Shown one piece after another: positions 7,065 through 10,862 of a stretch of 10,862 nt of DNA. This DNA comes from Anaerolineales bacterium (GTDB lineage: Bacteria > Chloroflexota > Anaerolineae > Anaerolineales > Villigracilaceae): positions 1-10,862 of the forward strand of contig JAEURE010000061.1 in assembly GCA_016789485.1 (NCBI GenBank), read 5' to 3'. The position numbers and the translations under genes were made by a program. The notes under the pieces are model-generated. The model made no database searches. It saw only the letters and a program-made list of their open reading frames with translations, and was not told the origin of the DNA. Positions within the stretch are counted from its first letter, which is position 1; the number at the start of each line of letters is the position of its first letter.

Positions 7065-8099
7065 ATGCTAAATAATCCACATCGCCGCTACAATGCCCTG
7101 ACAGGGGAGTGGGTGCTCGTTTCTCCGCATCGCGCCAAACGTCCCTGGCTTGGGCAGGTTGAAAAACTTTCCCCCGAAACTCTCCCCGCTTACGACCCAA
7201 CTTGTTATCTGTGTCCGCGCAACGAACGTGCGGGTGGCGTCTTCAATCCCGATTACACAAGCACCTATGTTTTCGAAAATGACTTTGCCGCCCTGCTCCC
7301 TGGCCCTGCGGATGAAGTTCCCGCCTCCACCCACCCGTTGCTTGTTTCTGTTCCCGAGCAGGGACATTGTCTGGTGGTTTGTTTCTCCCCCCGCCACGAT
7401 CTGACGCTGCCAGAACTTGATCTTCCCTCCATTGAAAGTGTGCTTTACACCTGGGCCAGCAATTCAGCCGATATGGCAAAAGAAGATTATATTAATTATG
7501 TGCAGGTCTTTGAAAACAAAGGTGCCATGATGGGTTGTTCCAATCCGCATCCGCACAGCCAATTGTGGGCGCAATCTGCATTGCCAAATGAAATCATCAA
7601 GGAACTCGCCCGGCAAACTGAATATTTCAAAGGGAACAATCGTCCGCTTTTGGTGGACTATGTTCAGGAAGAACATAAACACAAGGATCGCATTCTCTTT
7701 GCCAACGACCATTTCACGGCTCTTGTTCCGTTCTGGGCGGTTTGGCCCTTTGAAGTATTGGTGACTGGGCATCGCCCTTGTGAAGCTTTAAAAGACCTGT
7801 CTTCCGTTGAAGTTTCTGCCTTGGCTGAGGTTTTCAAACAAGTCACCACTCGTTACGACAATATGTTTGAAATTTCATTTCCTTATTCCATGGGGTTTCA
7901 TCAAGCTCCCGCAGACGGACAGCCGCATCCTGAATGGGTGCTGCACGCACACTTTTATCCGCCATTGCTGCGCTCGGCTACTGTCCGTAAATTCATGGTG
8001 GGATACGAAATGCTGGCCATGCCGCAGCGTGATATCACTCCTGAGGTGGCTGCGGAAAGATTGCGCTCGCTTTCAGATTTGCACTACAAGCAGGGTTAG
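7065..8099 (+). CDS. galT: Galactose-1-phosphate uridylyltransferase
   Basis: This 344-residue enzyme of the Leloir pathway exchanges UMP between UDP-glucose and galactose-1-phosphate, giving UDP-galactose and glucose-1-phosphate. The class I signature is intact: [20 protein letters not shown] at the N-terminus, zinc ligands C47 and C50 in CYLCPRN, a further His in [12 protein letters not shown], and the catalytic NPHPHSQ with H164 as the uridylylated histidine (H166 in E. coli). FENDFAAL and the C-terminal [12 protein letters not shown] block also fit. The start at 7065 is chosen because AAGGA (7052-7056) is 8 bases from it; the ATG at 7059 lies only two bases from the same SD. It follows the DUF2270 gene after 17 bases and is probably in the permease operon. 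galK and galE are not in the window. It converges with the tandem-GNAT gene 24 bases downstream. Confidence 0.95.
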   Translation: MLNNPHRRYNALTGEWVLVSPHRAKRPWLGQVEKLSPETLPAYDPTCYLCPRNERAGGVFNPDYTSTYVFENDFAALLPGPADEVPASTHPLLVSVPEQGHCLVVCFSPRHDLTLPELDLPSIESVLYTWASNSADMAKEDYINYVQVFENKGAMMGCSNPHPHSQLWAQSALPNEIIKELARQTEYFKGNNRPLLVDYVQEEHKHKDRILFANDHFTALVPFWAVWPFEVLVTGHRPCEALKDLSSVEVSALAEVFKQVTTRYDNMFEISFPYSMGFHQAPADGQPHPEWVLHAHFYPPLLRSATVRKFMVGYEMLAMPQRDITPEVAAERLRSLSDLHYKQG

Positions 8100-8123
8100 A
8101 TATCCATCTCTTTGTGGCGGACT

Positions 8124-9041
8124 CTACTCGGTTTCATAGTCTTTTCGATACACGTGAACATCTTGTATCGTCTGAAAATCGAACGACTCGTAAAGCCGAA
8201 AAGCGGTATTCCGATAGTTATCTGTTTCAACAAAAATATTCTGCGCTCCAAGAGACTGGAGACGGCGCAATCCTTCTGAAAGAGCGACTCGCCCCAAAGC
8301 ATATGGACGAAAATCTTTGTGGCTGCCTAGTGGTTCAACATGCCCGTCTCGCGAGTTTTCATTGAACCAACAGATGCAAAAAGCAACCAGGCGGCCATCA
8401 GGCGATTCAACGACTATGTCCAAATCTGGTCTGTAATCAGGGTGCCGAAGTGTACGAGCGCGCCAATCTACCGTCATGTTTTTGCTTTCAAAAACGGATT
8501 GGTGAAGTTCTACATATTTCTGAACTTCTGATTCTCCTGCCAGCGGGCGAACTGTAAAACCTGAACGAGGTTCGTATATTTTTACAGGTGTCTGAGATGA
8601 ACGGCGCATAAGTACTTTTGACCAGGAATCTTCGCCTACATCGGACTGACATTTGAAACCTGCATTTTCCAAGTCACGAATTCGGTTGGTTTGCCCAGAG
8701 AAAACCATGACAAACCACGCAGGACGAGCATACGGCGTATTATGTGCTGCTTGAGCGCGTCCGTCTGCCCATGAAAGGATCTCTTGATGCAGGCGCGATT
8801 CCTGTTCAGGATGGCACGCATAATCAATCGTCCAAAAGGGTGTTTGAAGTACTGCCCAGGCAACCAGCTGTTGATTTTCATCAAACCATAAACGAATGTT
8901 TTCAGGATTATCAAACGCCCATGAGCTAAACCGATAAGGCAGGTCTATTACATGGAGGTTGTTTTCTGTGAATTGGCGAGCAAGAGCAGACATTAGATAT
9001 TTATCTTGTTCGGTTGAAAAGGGACGTTGAGTTATTGTCAT
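8124..9041 (-). CDS. Tandem GNAT-domain acetyltransferase
   Basis: This 305-residue protein (from the ATG at 9041) reads as two GNAT-fold halves, a layout known from mycothiol synthase and related enzymes. The N-terminal half (about 1-145, starting MTITQRPF) is diverged and lacks a clear Q/RxxGxG/A loop. The C-terminal half (about 162-305) opens with FTVRPLAG and has a recognisable motif A, HVEPLGSHKDFRPYALGRV (about 234-252), then GAQNIFVETDNYRNTAFRLYESFDF as motif B. It would acetylate an amine with acetyl-CoA; the substrate is unknown. The frame stays open upstream to 9215, but that part translates the palindrome-rich intergenic stretch and looks non-genic. An ATG at 9056 is an alternative adding five residues, and neither start has a strong SD. 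It is convergent with galT, and no terminator is visible in the 24-base gap. Confidence 0.78.
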   Translation of the reverse strand: MTITQRPFSTEQDKYLMSALARQFTENNLHVIDLPYRFSSWAFDNPENIRLWFDENQQLVAWAVLQTPFWTIDYACHPEQESRLHQEILSWADGRAQAAHNTPYARPAWFVMVFSGQTNRIRDLENAGFKCQSDVGEDSWSKVLMRRSSQTPVKIYEPRSGFTVRPLAGESEVQKYVELHQSVFESKNMTVDWRARTLRHPDYRPDLDIVVESPDGRLVAFCICWFNENSRDGHVEPLGSHKDFRPYALGRVALSEGLRRLQSLGAQNIFVETDNYRNTAFRLYESFDFQTIQDVHVYRKDYETE

Positions 9042-9085
9042 AGGATAATCATCCATACTTTCTGAAATTTTTGTTGAGTGAGCCT

Positions 9086-9194
9086 GTCCAACGGACTTGT
9101 ATCCCGAAGGGTATTGCGCCAAAGTCCTCGTAGAGGATCGTCCCCGAGCGGAGTGAGTAGGATACCTGCGCTGGGGTAGGGGCGTAGGCAGTAT
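9086..9194. repeat. Cluster of short palindromes (REP-like intergenic element)
   Basis: Several small hairpins with tiny loops lie close together: GTCC-AAC-GGAC (9086-9096), CCC-GAA-GGG (9103-9111), TCCTC-GTA-GAGGA (9125-9137), CCG-AG-CGG (9144-9151), and an irregular ATAC..TGC / GCA-GTAT pair (9162-9169 with 9188-9194). Bacterial intergenic repeat families often look like this. Only one copy is in the window, so repetitiveness is inferred. Confidence 0.35.
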
Positions 9195-9202
9195 TCGAAG
9201 CG

Positions 9203-9238
9203 GAAAAAATTCCATGGATAAATAGGTAACTATTCATC
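9203..9238 (-). terminator. Possible weak terminator at the end of the hydrolase gene
   Basis: Read on the minus strand, GAT and AATAG pair with CTATT and ATC (8 bp with one mismatch, 4-base loop) around the hydrolase stop codon. A run of T follows after about seven bases (A-run 9203-9208 on the plus strand). The stem is AT-rich and starts upstream of the stop, so the call is weak. Confidence 0.25.
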
Positions 9239-10132
9239 AAGGGGTAACAATGCTCGATCAAAGAAATCGATAACGCGATTTTCATATTCAAGAGGCTGAA
9301 CGTTTGGCCCGCCACAGTGTGGTGCTTTTTCCACGATCCAATATTCTTTTGGCTTGCCTGCTCTCTCGTAATATTGCTGTGCCCGCAGCTGTTCATATCC
9401 ATCTTCACCTGCCGCAATAAGAAATAATGAGCGTGGAGCAATCTGCGCAACCGCTTCACTCAGAGGCATCGGTGCAGAAATGCCGCTTTTCCACTCAATG
9501 ACTTTAAGAAATAATGGGTAAAAGGGCCAACCTGCCCAATCTGCAACATCATATGGAGGCAAAGTGTCGCGGGCCGTTGCAAAAAAAGCACCATCAGCAA
9601 CCACTGCCTGAATATCTTGAAATTGCGCACCCGCCCCAATTGCGATTTCAGCCCCCGTTGAACACCCCAGTACGCCAATGCGCCCTGCTTTACCATCCAT
9701 GTGCTCTTGCAGGAAATCAAGAATCGCTCTTACATCAGTGACATCCTGCCATCCCCAAGACCGCATATTACCTTCACTTTCCCCACTGGCTCTTTGGTCG
9801 TATATCAATACGCCATATCCATTTGAAAAAAGCATCTCTGCGTGAGCCAACATACTAATTCGATCTCCGCCGTACCCGTGCAACAAGATCACGGTAGCTT
9901 CATTTTGCGATTGGATATACCAGCCAAATAGTTGAACGCCATCTTCGGTCATTATTGTAACAGGTTCATATTCCGCCAAAAAATCTTGCGGGGAGCCGCA
10001 GCAAATTTCATGCTGGGCTGGACGGATTGCAGCATTTGCATGAAACCATGCGTAGCCGCTTATTGCCAGCGCATAGAGCGTTAACAAGGCGAAACTTAAC
10101 AAACGAATCCAGTAAACAGTTTTTGGTCTCAT
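9230..10132 (-). CDS. Membrane-anchored alpha/beta hydrolase
   Basis: This 300-residue protein has an N-terminal membrane segment (about residues 9-30, preceded by basic residues), after which the catalytic domain is probably outside the cytoplasm. The alpha/beta-hydrolase landmarks are present: the oxyanion-hole motif LLHGYGGDR (H85, G86), YDQRASGES, the nucleophile elbow GCSTG with S158, an acidic residue at E243 or D244 in AAGEDGYEQ, and the catalytic His H272 in APHCGG. It resembles the YqkD/BEM46-like group of serine peptidase/esterase-type hydrolases (DGVQLFGWYIQS, IDFFD at the end). The substrate is unknown; an ester or small peptide is plausible. CC at 44-45 is not a lipobox. Its ATG lies 10 bases after the lipoprotein stop, so the two genes are probably one operon. 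No clear SD precedes it, so translational coupling is possible. Confidence 0.88.
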   Translation of the reverse strand: MRPKTVYWIRLLSFALLTLYALAISGYAWFHANAAIRPAQHEICCGSPQDFLAEYEPVTIMTEDGVQLFGWYIQSQNEATVILLHGYGGDRISMLAHAEMLFSNGYGVLIYDQRASGESEGNMRSWGWQDVTDVRAILDFLQEHMDGKAGRIGVLGCSTGAEIAIGAGAQFQDIQAVVADGAFFATARDTLPPYDVADWAGWPFYPLFLKVIEWKSGISAPMPLSEAVAQIAPRSLFLIAAGEDGYEQLRAQQYYERAGKPKEYWIVEKAPHCGGPNVQPLEYENRVIDFFDRALLPLDE

Positions 10133-10142
10133 TTTTCTGTGA

Positions 10143-10772
10143 CTAAGGGCTGCAGGTTTTGGTTAGTGTGTTTTCTATGGTTACGGTAACGTCAAAAAAA
10201 CCACTATTGTTCTCGTAGTCAGTGTCATTAAAACCCAAATATAATCTTCCAACTTCATTACTTACTGTTTTTTGGAAGCTGGAACCTATATGAAACATTT
10301 CACTGCCATCTATTTTCCCAACCAGATCTGTATCATCGAAATCCGGGTGACCATTCGGGCCGTTACAATGACCTGATTCAGGGCCAAAACATGCTGTTCC
10401 TGTTGCTTCCATAATAAGATTTTCACCTTGTTTTATATCAAGCCCTGTATCTAAATATTGCCTTGCCGTTGAGTTTTCATAGGCGCTGACACGATAAGTA
10501 CAGGTCAGTATCCCCCGCTCATCAGTCGGTGGCATAGGTGTAGATGTCGACGGTAACGTTGGAGTGGACGTAGATGTTGGCGGAATTGCAGTTGGAATGA
10601 GTGTAGGAGTAGTTGTTTGACCAAAAATTTGTCCTGGGCCGCAACCCCACCATGGACAGGGCGTGAGCGGAGGCTGAGTAACTGGCGGTGGATTACAACC
10701 AGCCAATAACAATGAGATAAGGACAAAAGCAAGTACCCATCGCATAATTTCATCTTTAGTGTTAGTGGACAT
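10143..10772 (-). CDS. Lipoprotein with a LecA/PA-IL-like lectin domain
   Basis: This 209-residue protein has a type II signal peptide: hydrophobic residues 12-24 and the lipobox LLAGC, with C26 as the lipidated cysteine. A proline/threonine-rich spacer (about 53-83) follows, then a compact C-terminal domain (about 92-201). That domain resembles the PA-IL galactose-binding lectin LecA: DTGLDIKQGENLIMEATG, GPESGHCNGPNGHPDFD, LVGKIDG, then GRLYLGFNDTDYENNSGFF. The D183, N188 and N189 set within NDxxxxNNSG matches the calcium- and sugar-binding loop of LecA (D100, N107, N108). A calcium-dependent, possibly galactose-binding, surface lipoprotein is the inference; Cys pairs (for example 128/136) may form disulfides. 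The ATG at 10772 is preceded by a strong AGGAGA (10781-10786) at 8 bases. It is the first gene of an operon with the hydrolase. Confidence 0.8.
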   Translation of the reverse strand: MSTNTKDEIMRWVLAFVLISLLLAGCNPPPVTQPPLTPCPWWGCGPGQIFGQTTTPTLIPTAIPPTSTSTPTLPSTSTPMPPTDERGILTCTYRVSAYENSTARQYLDTGLDIKQGENLIMEATGTACFGPESGHCNGPNGHPDFDDTDLVGKIDGSEMFHIGSSFQKTVSNEVGRLYLGFNDTDYENNSGFFDVTVTIENTLTKTCSP

Positions 10773-10799
10773 ATGCGTATTCTCCTGTTTTAGCTGAAT

Positions 10800-10828
10800 T
10801 TTTTAGAGAAAAATACTTGTTTATGCAA
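10800..10828 (-). promoter_or_regulatory. Predicted promoter of the lipoprotein-hydrolase operon
   Basis: On the minus strand a TTGCAT -35 box (10823-10828) and a TAAAAA -10 box (10800-10805) are separated by exactly 17 bases. The start of transcription would be near 10793, leaving about 20 bases of leader that contain the strong SD. The -10 match is moderate and the flanks are AT-rich. Confidence 0.38.
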
Positions 10829-10862
10829 ATGTCACCATTAAGAATTTTATATGGTTGTTTTA

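Noticed and set aside
9042..9215. Upstream in-frame extension of the tandem-GNAT protein (58 extra residues)
   Set aside because: The added residues are Pro/Ser/Arg-rich and translate the palindrome cluster; the GNAT domain begins naturally at MTITQRPF.
9049..9459. Minus-strand frame of 136 codons overlapping the hydrolase end and the palindrome cluster
   Set aside because: It is out of frame with the clear hydrolase, has no recognisable motif and runs through the intergenic repeat.

Overview
The window looks like a chromosomal segment of a Chloroflexota bacterium, probably Anaerolineae. This is an inference from overall protein character, from the Thr/Pro-rich spacer after the lipobox of the lipoprotein (a common style in that phylum), and from mixed use of Shine-Dalgarno and apparently SD-less starts. 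No rRNA or single-copy marker fixes the taxonomy. No transposase, phage, CRISPR or plasmid gene is visible, and the gene content is mostly ordinary metabolism.

Left part (1-832): the 3' end of hisS (histidyl-tRNA synthetase) overlaps by 8 bases a small GNAT acetyltransferase of the diamine-acetyltransferase type. A tRNA-His(GUG) with an encoded G-1:C73 pair and a perfect 13-bp intrinsic terminator follow. The synthetase and its cognate tRNA are therefore almost adjacent.

Centre-left (about 866-3883): glgA (GT5 glycogen/starch synthase) and malQ (GH77 4-alpha-glucanotransferase) form a two-gene alpha-glucan unit, bracketed by the tRNA terminator and by a GNRA-loop terminator after malQ. glgA has no visible SD and a TAAAAT box 7 bases before its ATG, so it may be translated from a leaderless mRNA.

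Centre (3884-8099): a roughly 300-base gene-free leader holds a compact RNA fold of an 11-bp closing stem around a perfectly stacked three-way junction (3907-4006). It lies upstream of an SLC13-type permease with two RCK_C/TrkA_C-like domains, a DUF2270 membrane protein fused to a DUF2179 domain, and galT. The three genes are closely packed and probably form one operon. The structured leader is the strongest candidate here for something undescribed.

Right part (8100-10862, minus strand): an operon of a LecA/PA-IL-like lectin-domain lipoprotein and a membrane-anchored alpha/beta hydrolase is read leftwards. A stretch of small palindromes (9086-9194) and a tandem-GNAT acetyltransferase that converges on galT follow. 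Sugar handling is a common theme (glgA, malQ, galT, the lectin-like lipoprotein), but functional coupling between the blocks is an inference.
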